A DNA stretch of 64,000 nt from Desulforhopalus sp. IMCC35007 (GTDB lineage: Bacteria > Desulfobacterota > Desulfobulbia > Desulfobulbales > Desulfocapsaceae). Shown here piece by piece: positions 8,774 through 18,178 of the stretch. The stretch spans positions 210,298 to 274,297 of the forward strand of contig NZ_SWCN01000005.1 in assembly GCF_005116575.1 (NCBI RefSeq), given 5' to 3'. The notes beneath the pieces are model-generated. The model searched no databases, was not told the origin of the DNA, and saw nothing but the letters and a program-made list of their open reading frames with translations. Both the position numbers and the translations under genes were made by a program. Position 1 is the stretch's first letter; each line of letters opens with the position of its first letter.

Positions 8774-10606
8774 ATGAAAAAACGATCTGCTCGTAGTCAA
8801 ACTGTCGAAAGAGCGGAGTGGATTTATCGATTGTTGCCATTTTTACTCTGGTGGCCTCATGTGACCAGGAAAACACTGCGCGCAGACTTGGTCGCGGGAC
8901 TTACCGGATCCGTTGTAGCTCTCCCCCAGGGAGTAGCCTTTGCCACCATCGCCGGGATGCCACCGGAATATGGCCTTTATACAGGAATGATACCGGCTAT
9001 CATAGCCGCTCTGTTCGGGTCTTCATGGCTGCTTGTTTCTGGTCCCACGACTGCCGCTTCTATCGTACTGTTTTCCTCGTTGAGCTTACATGCCACTCCC
9101 GGTAGTCCTGAGTATATCCAGCTTGCTCTCACCCTGACCCTGATGGTTGGATTGATTCAACTGAGCATGGGGCTTGTTCGCTTTGGCTCTCTGGTCAATT
9201 TCATATCCCACTCCGTCATTGTCGGGTTTACTGCAGGAGCTGCTTTATTGATCATTGCCAGCCAGTTAAAACATTTTTTTGGCCTGACCTATCCAAGAGC
9301 CGTAAATTTTCAGGACTCAATCTACAACTTCTTGCTGCATATAAAAGAAATCAATCCGTATACGACAACTGTTGCTTTGCTTACAATCATTGCAGGAGTA
9401 CTGGTGAAAAAATATCGACCAAGTTGGCCTTATATGATTGTCTCAATGCTTGTGGGGAGTGTTGTTGCGGCGGTAATTATTTCTCTGTTTGGCAAGGAAA
9501 CTGCAGCTATTGCAACGGTGGGTGCCCTGCCGGCAACACTGCCACCACTCTCCCTGCCTCACCTGACGATGGGCAATATCAAGCTCCTGGCTCCTACAGC
9601 TCTGGCAATGACACTTTTTGCTCTGACCGAAGCGGTATCCATAGCCAGATCTCTTGCAGACAAAACGGATCAGAATCTCGATGGCAATCAGGAATTTATA
9701 GGTCAGGGACTCTCAAATATTATTGGTCCTTTTTTCAGTGGTTATGTGGCTACCGGTTCTTTTAACCGGAGCGGCATGAATTATGAAGCCGGGGCTAAAA
9801 CCCCTCTTGCTGCAATATTTGCTGGAATGTTGCTGGTCCTGGCAGTTCTTTTTATTGCCCCTATGGCGACCTATCTGCCAAATTCAGCGATGGCGGCGAT
9901 TTTGTTTCTTGTTGCCTGGAAACTGATTGATCCACACCACATCATAAAAATTGTCAAAACCAGCAAAACAGAAACAGTGATCCTTGGCTCGACCTTCCTG
10001 GCGACCCTGTTTCTTGAACTGCAGTTTGCTATTATGCTTGGCATTATGCTGTCATTGGCAATTTACCTCAATCGAACGTCCCACCCCAAAACATTGGTGC
10101 GGGTACCGGACCCTCGACAGGAATCCAGGGCCTTTATCACCGATCCCATGCTTCCGGAATGTCCGCAACTCAAAATCATCCGGATCGATGGCTCACTCTA
10201 TTTTGGAGCAGTCAACCACGTCAGGAACAACCTGCAACAACTCATGCAGGCAAAGCCCGAACAGAAAAACCTTCTGCTCATAGGAAGCGGCATTAATTTT
10301 ATTGATATGGCAGGTGCAGAACTGCTGCTTCAGCTGGTAAAAGAGAGAGAGGCCGCTGGCGGGCATCTTTATTTTTATGACATGAAGGAAGGGATTTGTA
10401 ATCATTTTAAATTTTTGCAATATCTTCTTGATATAGGAACGGATAACATTTTTGTCTCGAAAACTGAGGCTATTTCCGAAATATTTACGAGACTTGATAG
10501 GTCCATATGTAACAATTGTTCTTCAAAAATATTTCTTGAATGTAGTTCAACTGCTGTTGGCTCGGCAGCCTTTGTTTGTTCAAATACAGATAAGGTGCCG
10601 GAATGA
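8774..10606 (+). CDS. SulP family anion transporter with divergent STAS domain
   Basis: A 610-residue inner-membrane transporter. The hydrophobic core (about residues 25-420) carries 'LPQGVAFATIAGMPPEYGLY' near the start and 'TGSFNRSGMNYEAGAKTPLAA' in the middle, the SulP hallmarks. The STAS domain (about 450-560) has 'IDMAG' at residues 510-514, where family members and SpoIIAA-like proteins often carry Ser or Thr, so phosphorylation there is not possible. A C-terminal tail has paired cysteines ('SICNNCSS', then 'ECSS') that could bind a metal. ATG 8774 is preferred because AGGAAAA lies just upstream and the conserved sequence begins there; GTG 8711 would add 21 residues. It is not closely similar to the SulP at 3048-4811, so this is not a recent tandem duplication. 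Confidence 0.9.
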   Translation: MKKRSARSQTVERAEWIYRLLPFLLWWPHVTRKTLRADLVAGLTGSVVALPQGVAFATIAGMPPEYGLYTGMIPAIIAALFGSSWLLVSGPTTAASIVLFSSLSLHATPGSPEYIQLALTLTLMVGLIQLSMGLVRFGSLVNFISHSVIVGFTAGAALLIIASQLKHFFGLTYPRAVNFQDSIYNFLLHIKEINPYTTTVALLTIIAGVLVKKYRPSWPYMIVSMLVGSVVAAVIISLFGKETAAIATVGALPATLPPLSLPHLTMGNIKLLAPTALAMTLFALTEAVSIARSLADKTDQNLDGNQEFIGQGLSNIIGPFFSGYVATGSFNRSGMNYEAGAKTPLAAIFAGMLLVLAVLFIAPMATYLPNSAMAAILFLVAWKLIDPHHIIKIVKTSKTETVILGSTFLATLFLELQFAIMLGIMLSLAIYLNRTSHPKTLVRVPDPRQESRAFITDPMLPECPQLKIIRIDGSLYFGAVNHVRNNLQQLMQAKPEQKNLLLIGSGINFIDMAGAELLLQLVKEREAAGGHLYFYDMKEGICNHFKFLQYLLDIGTDNIFVSKTEAISEIFTRLDRSICNNCSSKIFLECSSTAVGSAAFVCSNTDKVPE

Positions 10607-11175
10607 TATGGTAAAAAATAAATTCAAGGTGTCTTTTTCAGCAATCCATGGTAGGTAATAACATATAATCTCTTTATATTACCCAATCAGCCGTTTCTTC
10701 TAGCAGTAAAAGCTCTTGACCACCTCGACTGAAAGAGTTGGTACAGATCGGTCAAATAGTTGGCGGCAACGCTGCTCAGTTTTTTCTTCAGAGGAATATC
10801 GTAAACCGGATTGGGTAAGATTTTAAAAATAGAGGAGGGGAGACAGGGGGATTATTAACTATTAACACATAAGATTTTTTACAGCTTATTCTCGGTTGCT
10901 TTAAACAGGGGCTTTAATAGGAGTTGAACACAAAATTTCAGACATAAAAAAGCGCGTATCCAATGATCGGTAAGTGCTTGAATCTATAAGTTAGTGGCCC
11001 AAGAAAACTCATATTCGTCCTCCCCATCCAAAAAAAAGATAGCGATACACGAAAATATGCAGTCCGTTGAATGAACAGACAAAAAGGAAGGATTCTTGAA
11101 TTCTTTATTTTCAGTTAGTTATGCACTACCATATAAAACGGTTGATGGTGGAGAAATAAATTTTACGCGAATGTA
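10607..11175. other. Intergenic region before the iron operon
   Basis: About 570 AT-rich bases with no supported gene. The 3' end must hold the promoter of the dtxR-feoA/feoB operon, where a DtxR-type operator would be expected; I could not find a convincing palindrome. Confidence 0.45.
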
Positions 11176-12087
11176 ATGGATATGAACGAACAGACTCTGA
11201 TACAGCATACGCTGAAGTTCCTCGCAGAGTGCGAATATGAAGGACTGAGTGCTTCAGCCGAAACAATTGCCGGAAAGCTTACGCTTCCGCCCGGACAGGT
11301 AGATCAATTGCTGCAGGATCTGCGGGAGGCAGAGCTGCTCGAGGTGGACTGCTTCGAGCTGACGGCAAGCGGTAGGGAATATGCACTTCATGTGCTCCAG
11401 GCGCATCGCCTCTACGAAACCTACCTGGCGAGAAAGACAGGACTCCCGGAATCTGTCTGGCACAAGCTTGCAGATGAACGGGAGCATGCCCTATCGAAAG
11501 ACGATGTCAAGAAACTGGCCGAAGAACTTGGACATCCGCGCTTCGACCCGCATGGTGATCCTATTCCAACGTCAACGGGCGAGATGCCCGTAAAGCGTGG
11601 AAAGTCGCTGGTTGAATATCCCGCCAATTGGGCTGGCCGTGTGGTGCATATTGAGGATGAACCCTCCAACCTGTATTCCCGCATTGCCGAGGCTGGAATT
11701 ACCACGGATACCGTGCTTCGAATCGAGCGGAGAAATGAAAATGAAATGCACATTCGTGTGGAAGGAGAAGCCTTTATTTTCCACGATACGGTTGCTGCAC
11801 AGATAACTGTGGTTGAGCTGGAAGCGGGTGAAACCTATGATGACTCCGTTGAACGGCTGTCCAGCCTCCGCATTGGAGAAAAGGCAGAAATCATTGGTAT
11901 GTCCTCGTTGTGCAGGGGACTTGAAAGGAACCGACTGCTCGATCTTGGAGTAGTGCCCGGGACCGTCACTACCGCAGAGTTAATGAACCCCTCGGGCAGT
12001 CCCGTTGGCTACCGCCTTCGCGGCGCCTGTATCGCGTTACGAAAACAGCAGGCTGATCATATACGCATCAGAAAAGTGAGGCAGTGA
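11176..12087 (+). CDS. DtxR/MntR-type metal-dependent regulator fused to FeoA domain
   Basis: A 303-residue fusion. Residues 1-65 are a winged helix-turn-helix. Residues about 66-140 are the DtxR/MntR dimerisation and metal-binding region, with the family pattern 'VWHKLADEREHALS' and 'HPRFDPHGDPIP' providing His, Glu and Asp ligands. Residues about 150-220 are an SH3-like region, and residues about 225-300 are FeoA-like ('GLERNRLLDLGVVPGT', 'GYRLRGACIALRK'). The N-terminus should bind DNA when Fe(II) or Mn(II) is bound; the FeoA part likely contacts the FeoB partner. It precedes the FeoB GTPase ORF by one base (TGA at 12085, ATG at 12089), so the two are translationally coupled. A start at the second Met (11182) is equally possible. 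Confidence 0.9.
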   Translation: MDMNEQTLIQHTLKFLAECEYEGLSASAETIAGKLTLPPGQVDQLLQDLREAELLEVDCFELTASGREYALHVLQAHRLYETYLARKTGLPESVWHKLADEREHALSKDDVKKLAEELGHPRFDPHGDPIPTSTGEMPVKRGKSLVEYPANWAGRVVHIEDEPSNLYSRIAEAGITTDTVLRIERRNENEMHIRVEGEAFIFHDTVAAQITVVELEAGETYDDSVERLSSLRIGEKAEIIGMSSLCRGLERNRLLDLGVVPGTVTTAELMNPSGSPVGYRLRGACIALRKQQADHIRIRKVRQ

Positions 12088-12088
12088 C

Positions 12089-12907
12089 ATGGCAATGCAA
12101 GCGCATCCCACCACATGTAAAGACTGTGCGGCCCCTACTAGCTCCAGGCTGGAGAGATTGGGAGTAAAGCTCGGACAGTCCGATTTTGTGGTTGCTCTGG
12201 CGGGCAACCCGAACACGGGAAAAAGTACCGTGTTCAACTCTTTAACCGGTCTCAGACAGCATACCGGAAACTGGCCCGGTAAGACAATTGCCAGGGCCGA
12301 AGGCGGCTTCTCCTATAATGGCAAGAAGTTCAAGTTAGTCGATCTCCCGGGTACCTATTCTCTGCTTTCAGCCACCGAGGATGAAGAGGTAGCCCGGAAT
12401 TTTATTCTGTTCGGGCAGCCTGACGTGACAGTGGTTGTGGTTGACGCAACCCGTCTTGAGCGGAACCTCAACCTGGCCCTGCAGGTTCTGCAGATAACCG
12501 ACAAGGCAATTGTCTGCGTAAATCTGATTGATGAGGCCCGGGCGCATGGGGTAACCGTCGACGGTCGTGGTCTGGCTCGTGATCTGGGTGTGCCTGTGGT
12601 TCTGGCTGCGGCTCGCCAGGGCGAAGGGATCGATCAATTGCTCAGGGAGATTGACGATATGGCCAACGGACGCAGTTCCTGTCGCCCGCATCGCTTGAAG
12701 TATGATATCCCGACTGTTCAGGAGAGTATTGAGGAACTGGTGGATGCCCTGGCGAAGGAGTTTCCTGGAATGCCACATTTGGAATGGATCGCTTTGAGAC
12801 TGCTTGAGGGGGATCCGCGTATTGTACAGGCTGTTGCCTCCGGAGAAATTGGAATACTGGAAAAAGACCACGTAGCAACAGGCACGATCAGCGCCTGCGG
12901 CAACTGA
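12089..12907 (+). CDS. feoB: FeoB N-terminal GTPase domain (split FeoB)
   Basis: The cytosolic G domain of the ferrous-iron transporter FeoB, here a free 272-residue protein. G1 is 'GNPNTGKST', the switch region 'GNWPGKT', G3 'DLPGTYSL' and G4 'NLID'. A helical GDI-like region ends near 'LLEGDPRIVQAVASGEIG'. The last dozen residues look out of frame and stop at 12905-12907. In the FeoB clade that accompanies DtxR-FeoA fusions, the GTPase and membrane parts are one polypeptide as far as I know. Here the membrane part starts 98 bases on, in another frame, with no good ribosome binding site. This is either gene fission or a frameshift. A 'TCKDC' pair is near the N-terminus. Confidence 0.9.
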   Translation: MAMQAHPTTCKDCAAPTSSRLERLGVKLGQSDFVVALAGNPNTGKSTVFNSLTGLRQHTGNWPGKTIARAEGGFSYNGKKFKLVDLPGTYSLLSATEDEEVARNFILFGQPDVTVVVVDATRLERNLNLALQVLQITDKAIVCVNLIDEARAHGVTVDGRGLARDLGVPVVLAAARQGEGIDQLLREIDDMANGRSSCRPHRLKYDIPTVQESIEELVDALAKEFPGMPHLEWIALRLLEGDPRIVQAVASGEIGILEKDHVATGTISACGN

Positions 12908-13005
12908 TGGATGTTGCGTGTAAAAGACCGCACGCCTTCACGCCGCCGAATTTGACCGAATTGGCTTGGATTGTTACCTTACCTATAGCTTTGAGAAACT
13001 GAGAT

Positions 13006-14430
13006 ATGAAACCGGAAGAAATTGTTGAGCGCGCCAGCGAGCTGCGCTGGAAACTCCCCCAGGATTACCATGATCGCTGGGTTGAAAGCATCTATGCAGA
13101 ATCAGGCCGTATCGCCTCCCGTAATGTTGAGCAGCAAGGTAAGGGTCACCGGCTCACCTGGGAGCGACGTCTGGATTCTCTGTTAACCAATCGTTGGACC
13201 GGTATGCCCATCATGGTATTCATGCTGGCAACGGTGCTATGGCTCACCATTGAGGGCGCAAATCTTCCGTCTGGCTGGCTGGCGACCATCCTGGTGGAGA
13301 ATGGCCACCCTTTTCTTAAAGGGTTGGCGGACTCTGCCCATTTGCCCTGGTGGCTTTCTGGAGTGCTTATTGACGGACTGTATCTGACTATGGCCTGGGT
13401 TATCAGTGTTATGTTGCCACCTATGGCTATCTTTTTTCCACTGTTTACCATCTTGGAGGACTTCGGCTATCTTCCCCGGGTCGCCTTCAATCTTGACCAC
13501 CTGTTTCAACGGGTCGGTGCCCACGGGAAGCAGGCACTGACTATGAGTATGGGGTGGGGATGCAACGCTGCCGGAATTGTGGCCACTCGGGTAATAGATT
13601 CCCCGAGGGAGAGGCTTATCGCCATTATCACCAATAACTTTGCTCTATGTAACGGTCGATGGCCGACCCAGATATTACTTGCGACAGTGTTTCTGGGCGT
13701 ACTGGCACCCCCAGCGATCGCCGGGTTGGTTTCTGCCGGTGCTGTTCTCGGTGTGGCGTTGCTGGGCGTTATGCTAACCTTCCTCTCTTCCTGGATACTT
13801 TCGCGCACTGTGCTAAAAGGTGAGACCTCGACATTCACTCTGGAGTTGCCGCCTTTCCGTCCACCGAATCTGCTCAGGACCCTCTACACATCACTCATCG
13901 ATCGAACCCTGATTGTCCTGTGGCGGGCCATCGTTTTCGCTGCGCCAGCGGGTGTTGTGCTCTGGTCCATCTGCAACATTCAATTGGACAACACATCGCT
14001 TGCCCAGTGGATGATCAATATCCTGAATGGACCCGGGTGGCTGATTGGGCTCAACGGGGTGATTCTGGTTGCGTATATTGTCGCTATACCTGCAAATGAA
14101 ATCGTTGTTCCCACCGTACTTATGCTGACCGTCATGACGACAGGCGTTACCGGAGTAGGGGAGCAGGGAGCGGGCGTGATGTTTGATGCAAGTGGGGACT
14201 CGGCTCTTGCGTTGTTGCTCAATACCGCTGGCTGGACAACACTGACTGCTGTCTGCCTGATGCTGTTCAGTCTCTGCCACAACCCGTGTTCAACGACAAT
14301 TTATACGATATGGAAAGAGACCAAAAGCCTGAAGTGGACGCTTGTCTCAACACTGATGCCAGTCGTTTTCGGGATTGTCATTTGCGGATTCGTTGCTTTT
14401 TTCTGGCGCATGTTCACCGGTTGGTCATGA
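13006..14430 (+). CDS. feoB: FeoB membrane permease part (split FeoB, Gate domains)
   Basis: The C-terminal part of FeoB, 474 residues, which carries Fe(II) across the inner membrane. It opens with the linker normally found between the G domain and the first helix ('ASELRWKL', 'DRWVESIYAESGRIA'). Two Gate (nucleoside-recognition-like) regions follow: 'MGWGCNAAGIVATRVIDSP' with 'LCNGRWPTQ' at about residues 182-225, and 'AIPANEIVVPT' in the second half. The 'LCNGRWP' segment replaces the 'SCSARLP' of E. coli-type FeoB, placing it in the other FeoB clade. Eight or more membrane helices are visible. It lies in a different frame from the GTPase ORF, and TGA at 13000 closes its frame just upstream, so if functional it must be translated separately. 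Confidence 0.88.
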   Translation: MKPEEIVERASELRWKLPQDYHDRWVESIYAESGRIASRNVEQQGKGHRLTWERRLDSLLTNRWTGMPIMVFMLATVLWLTIEGANLPSGWLATILVENGHPFLKGLADSAHLPWWLSGVLIDGLYLTMAWVISVMLPPMAIFFPLFTILEDFGYLPRVAFNLDHLFQRVGAHGKQALTMSMGWGCNAAGIVATRVIDSPRERLIAIITNNFALCNGRWPTQILLATVFLGVLAPPAIAGLVSAGAVLGVALLGVMLTFLSSWILSRTVLKGETSTFTLELPPFRPPNLLRTLYTSLIDRTLIVLWRAIVFAAPAGVVLWSICNIQLDNTSLAQWMINILNGPGWLIGLNGVILVAYIVAIPANEIVVPTVLMLTVMTTGVTGVGEQGAGVMFDASGDSALALLLNTAGWTTLTAVCLMLFSLCHNPCSTTIYTIWKETKSLKWTLVSTLMPVVFGIVICGFVAFFWRMFTGWS

Positions 14431-14674
14431 ACTTGTTCCGAACTCGGTTCTCTTTACGTGCCCATGTTTTCTTTAATTAAGGCATCAATAGCTGGCTGAT
14501 TTAAGAAATAGATAGACCAGCTGATAATGCTGAGTTAGCCGTTTCTGGTATTTGCATAACAAAGGCCACTTGAATGATTTTATGATAGGAATTTTCAATC
14601 AGTCAAGAGACCGTGGCGATGAAGACAAAGAGTTTTTGCACATTTTTCGCAGATTCTCAATCGCTTATCCTGAT

Positions 14675-16732
14675 CTATGTACTTAGCTGTTTATCAGGAT
14701 TGTATTCATCAAGAACCTTTCTTACCATCTGAATCAGCGTGGCCTTTTCAAATGGCTTTGGTAGAAACGCTTTTGCTCCTATATCTATCGCCGCATTATC
14801 CGTAATCCGCTTGTTGTAGCCTGTTGCAATAATAACTGGAATGTCTGGTCGTATAGCAAGAAGATTGCAAGTCACCAGGTCACCAGGCATTTTCGGCATG
14901 GTCATATCAGTTATAACGAGATCAAAGAGATTGGGATCTGCTCTAAAAAGTTTAACGGCTTTTTCACTGTTTGTCTCAAAACTCACTACATAACCTTGGC
15001 TTTCTAGCATACGACTAACTATCTTACAAATTGTCAGTTCATCATCGATCAGCAAGATTCTCTCACGACCTGATGGTAATTCCCCGTCATTTTTACAATC
15101 CTCTTTTTTATCCTCTTGAGTTGTGGTCGGAAGAAGAATGGTAAAAACTGTCCCATGCCCCACCTGGCTTTTAACCGATATATGACCATTACATTCTTTA
15201 ACAATATTTTGTACTGTCGCAAGTCCCATACCGGTACCTTCTTGAATCCCTTTGGTGGTGAAGAAGGGTTCAAAAATAGACTGAAGGATTTCTGCCGGGA
15301 TACCACAGCCATTGTCTGAAATTTCAAAGCATTGGTAAAGGCCGGGCTGCATTTCTGAAGAAATCGGTAGATTTGATTTTTTCATAACCACATCACGTAG
15401 CGATAATTCAAGCAAACCATTTTCGTTCATTGCATACGAAGCATTGGTACATAGATTCATGACCAGTTGATGGATTTTGACTGGATTTGCCAGAACAAGA
15501 GAACTGCTGAAAATATTTTCTCGTATCTCAACTGAAGCAGGAATAGTAGAGCGGAGAAACTTGATTACTTCTTTGACAACAAGATCGACCCGTACTGGCG
15601 CAGGTTTCTCATCAGTTTTTCGTGCGAAATTGAGGATTTGCTTAACCAAATTTTTTGCTCGAATACCGGCTATATAGACCTGTTGCAGATCTTCCTCCAA
15701 TGGTGAGTCTTTCTCAACTCTTTTCAGCGACATATCAGTGTAGCCCAACACCACAGAGAGAATATTGTTGAAATCGTGAGCAATACCACCAGCAAGAGAT
15801 CCGATAGCTTCCATTTTATGGGCCTGTATGAGCTCTTTTTGCAATTTTTTACGAGCAGTAATATCAGTTGAAATATGAATAACTTTCTCCAACTGCCCTT
15901 CTTCATTGCATATAGGTGTACAGGAAACTATGTATGTTCTTCCAAAAGATTGAACTTCTGCCTCGGTTACTTCTAATTCCCCAGATTTGAGGATCTCAGA
16001 AAAAGGGCAACCTGGTGCTGTACTATCGCTATTGTGGAAAATAGTGTTGCATGTTTGGCCGACTATATTCTCAAGCGTTAGACCTGTCTGGTTAAGAGTA
16101 GCCCTGTTGGCTGCGATTATTTTATGATCTTTATCAAGGATCATGGTCATGTGGCCAATAGCTTCAAAGATTTCCTGCCATTCTTTTTTCGTTTTGAGGA
16201 GCTCTTTTTCGGCCTCCTCTCTTTTGTCTATTTCAGCGAGAAGATTTTGTATTGCTTTGTTAAGATGTTCTGTTTTCTCAAGGACCTTACTCTCTAGAGT
16301 GTTGTTCGCCTCAATAAGTTTCTTTTTCGATTCGTTCAATTGCCGTTTCTGTTGATCGAGAGTGAGGAAGACGTTTATTTTGCTCAGCAGAACTTTGGGA
16401 TTATAGGGCTTAACCAGAAAATCAACGGCCCCGGCATCGTACCCCTTAAACACATGGTAGTCGCTGGAATAGACTGCAGACACAAAAATAATAGGTAATT
16501 CGCTGGTCTTTTTTTCGCTGCGCAAAAATTCAGCTAGTTCATACCCATCCATATCGGGCATATTGACATCAAGAAGTGCGAGGGCAAACTCATGGTTGAG
16601 TGAGGCTACAAGAGCAGCATTGCCACTCTCTGCCCGTATTATTTCTACCTTTGTTTCCTTGAGAATCTGCTCCAAGCTAAAAAGGTTCTCTGGCTTATCA
16701 TCAACTATGAGTATTTTAGGTTTTTCGTACAA
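14675..16732 (-). CDS. Hybrid sensor kinase, REC-PAS-HisKA-HATPase-REC
   Basis: A soluble 685-residue kinase. An N-terminal receiver (about 5-120; 'LLDVNMPDMDGYEL' holds the phosphorylated Asp) is followed by a coiled coil (about 125-180), a PAS domain (about 185-295), and HisKA with phospho-His at H319 in 'GSLAGGIAHDFNNIL'. Next come HATPase ('DNGCGIPAEI', 'GTGMGLATV', to about 540) and a second receiver (about 555-675; 'LVITDMTMPKM'). No membrane helix is present, so input arrives through the first receiver or the PAS domain. The TTG start at 16732 has GAGAGG upstream at normal spacing. It is the last gene of a five-gene minus-strand operon, 13 bases after cheB, and could receive phosphate from the three-receiver kinase upstream. 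Confidence 0.92.
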   Translation of the reverse strand: MYEKPKILIVDDKPENLFSLEQILKETKVEIIRAESGNAALVASLNHEFALALLDVNMPDMDGYELAEFLRSEKKTSELPIIFVSAVYSSDYHVFKGYDAGAVDFLVKPYNPKVLLSKINVFLTLDQQKRQLNESKKKLIEANNTLESKVLEKTEHLNKAIQNLLAEIDKREEAEKELLKTKKEWQEIFEAIGHMTMILDKDHKIIAANRATLNQTGLTLENIVGQTCNTIFHNSDSTAPGCPFSEILKSGELEVTEAEVQSFGRTYIVSCTPICNEEGQLEKVIHISTDITARKKLQKELIQAHKMEAIGSLAGGIAHDFNNILSVVLGYTDMSLKRVEKDSPLEEDLQQVYIAGIRAKNLVKQILNFARKTDEKPAPVRVDLVVKEVIKFLRSTIPASVEIRENIFSSSLVLANPVKIHQLVMNLCTNASYAMNENGLLELSLRDVVMKKSNLPISSEMQPGLYQCFEISDNGCGIPAEILQSIFEPFFTTKGIQEGTGMGLATVQNIVKECNGHISVKSQVGHGTVFTILLPTTTQEDKKEDCKNDGELPSGRERILLIDDELTICKIVSRMLESQGYVVSFETNSEKAVKLFRADPNLFDLVITDMTMPKMPGDLVTCNLLAIRPDIPVIIATGYNKRITDNAAIDIGAKAFLPKPFEKATLIQMVRKVLDEYNPDKQLST

Positions 16733-16745
16733 AATACTGACCTCT

Positions 16746-17333
16746 CTATTTACTCTGCGTGTTATTTAAAAGGTGGTGTAAAAAACTATTTATTTCTGCA
16801 ACCGTTAGGACTTTATCTACATGTCCTGTATTAATGGCAGCACCTGGCATCGTGGGATATGCTGCCTCTTGTAGATCCTGAGCAATGGTTAACCCACCGT
16901 ATTGCTTAATGGTTCGTATCCCCTCTGCACCATCATTATTTGCCCCTGTGAGAAGTATGCCGATAAGCTCAGGACCCCAGGCCACTGCTGCACTTTCAAA
17001 GAACACATCAATAGATGGTCTGGAATAGTTGACTTTTGCATCAATGGATAGAGAAAACGTTTTATCCATCTCCACTAGCAGATGATAATTTGCCGGTGGA
17101 AAATAGATATGGCCAGGCCGAACTTGTTCTTTGTCGGCTGCTTCATTCACTGTAAGCACGGTCTGTCGGCTGAAGATTTCAACCATACTTCCATCATCAT
17201 GAGGATGAAGATGGCAGATGATTATAATTGGCAGGTTTACCTCTTGTGGTAGGTGTGACACTATATCCAAAAGTACATCCAGAGATCCTGCAGAGCCTCC
17301 AATCGTTATTGCTTTATAGACGTTATGGAGCAT
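16746..17333 (-). CDS. cheB: CheB-type protein-glutamate methylesterase, catalytic domain only
   Basis: A 195-residue free-standing CheB catalytic domain. The triad is visible: Ser in 'GGSAGS' near the N-terminus, His in 'ICHLHPHDDG', and Asp in 'LTGANNDGAEG'. CheB removes methyl groups from, or deamidates, glutamyl residues of chemoreceptors. The usual N-terminal receiver is missing, so phosphorylation must be dispensable or supplied in trans by the kinases in the same operon. Its ATG directly abuts the stop codon of cheR (TAG at 17334-17336). Confidence 0.93.
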   Translation of the reverse strand: MLHNVYKAITIGGSAGSLDVLLDIVSHLPQEVNLPIIIICHLHPHDDGSMVEIFSRQTVLTVNEAADKEQVRPGHIYFPPANYHLLVEMDKTFSLSIDAKVNYSRPSIDVFFESAAVAWGPELIGILLTGANNDGAEGIRTIKQYGGLTIAQDLQEAAYPTMPGAAINTGHVDKVLTVAEINSFLHHLLNNTQSK

Positions 17334-18158
17334 CTAACTTATTTTCTGATAAATTTTATTCTTCGCATCAATTTCTCTAAACCTGTCATGATGTTTTGAG
17401 TACAAGAGACTTTCTTTTGCTCCCAGGCATAAGAAACCACCATGAACGAGGCTATCGTCAAATAACTGCATAACTTTTTCCTGTAATTCTTTATTAAAAT
17501 AGATGAGCACGTTACGACAGAGTATCAGGTGTGCCTCTGTGAAAACTTGGTCTGTTACCAGATTGTGATTGGCAAAGGTGAGCGTCTCCTTAAGTGTACT
17601 CTTTACTACCATTGCGCCATAGTTAGCCTGGTAATAATTGGAAAAGGAATATTTTCCTCCTGTATTCTGATAGTTTTGGCTATATTTTTTAACGTTTTCC
17701 AGAGGAAAGATGCCTTCTTTGGCTTTTTCCAGGGCACTGTCATTAAAATCGGTGGCAAAAACGGTTGTTCTCTTGCCCAAATTCTCCTCTTCCATCAGAA
17801 TTGCCAATGAATATGCCTCCTCTCCAGTGGCACAACCTGCATGCCAGACCTTTATGTACGGATAGCTTTTCAGAACAGGGATGACTTTGTTTCTCAGAGC
17901 AAGAAACATGGCTGGATCTCTAAACATCTCAGTTACGGTTATAGAAAATTCTTTAACCATTTGACCAAAAAACACTTCGTCGTGAATCAACATGGGTATC
18001 ATCTCAGAGATTGAGCCAGCCCCCACAAGCTGCATAAACTGTATTATTCTCCGACGAATAGAAGCTCTGGCATAATTCCTGAAATCGTAACCGTATCGGC
18101 AGTATACAGCCTCGAGCAACAGTTGGATTTCCAGGTTTTCAATATCACTTAATTTCAT
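17334..18158 (-). CDS. cheR: CheR-type chemoreceptor methyltransferase
   Basis: A 274-residue SAM-dependent glutamate O-methyltransferase. The N-terminal helical domain includes 'YGYDFRNYARASIRRRI'; the SAM-binding fold begins at 'KVWHAGCATGEEAYSLAI', followed by 'TDFNDSALEKA' and 'LILCRNVLIYFN', all canonical CheR signatures. It normally methylates chemoreceptor helices. No chemoreceptor, CheA or CheW is encoded in this operon, so the target may be the coiled-coil segments of the neighbouring kinases or a receptor elsewhere, such as the one at 26526-28574. It starts 20 bases after the large hybrid kinase gene. Confidence 0.94.
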   Translation of the reverse strand: MKLSDIENLEIQLLLEAVYCRYGYDFRNYARASIRRRIIQFMQLVGAGSISEMIPMLIHDEVFFGQMVKEFSITVTEMFRDPAMFLALRNKVIPVLKSYPYIKVWHAGCATGEEAYSLAILMEEENLGKRTTVFATDFNDSALEKAKEGIFPLENVKKYSQNYQNTGGKYSFSNYYQANYGAMVVKSTLKETLTFANHNLVTDQVFTEAHLILCRNVLIYFNKELQEKVMQLFDDSLVHGGFLCLGAKESLLYSKHHDRFREIDAKNKIYQKIS

Positions 18159-18178
18159 TACTTTATCCAGTTACGAGC

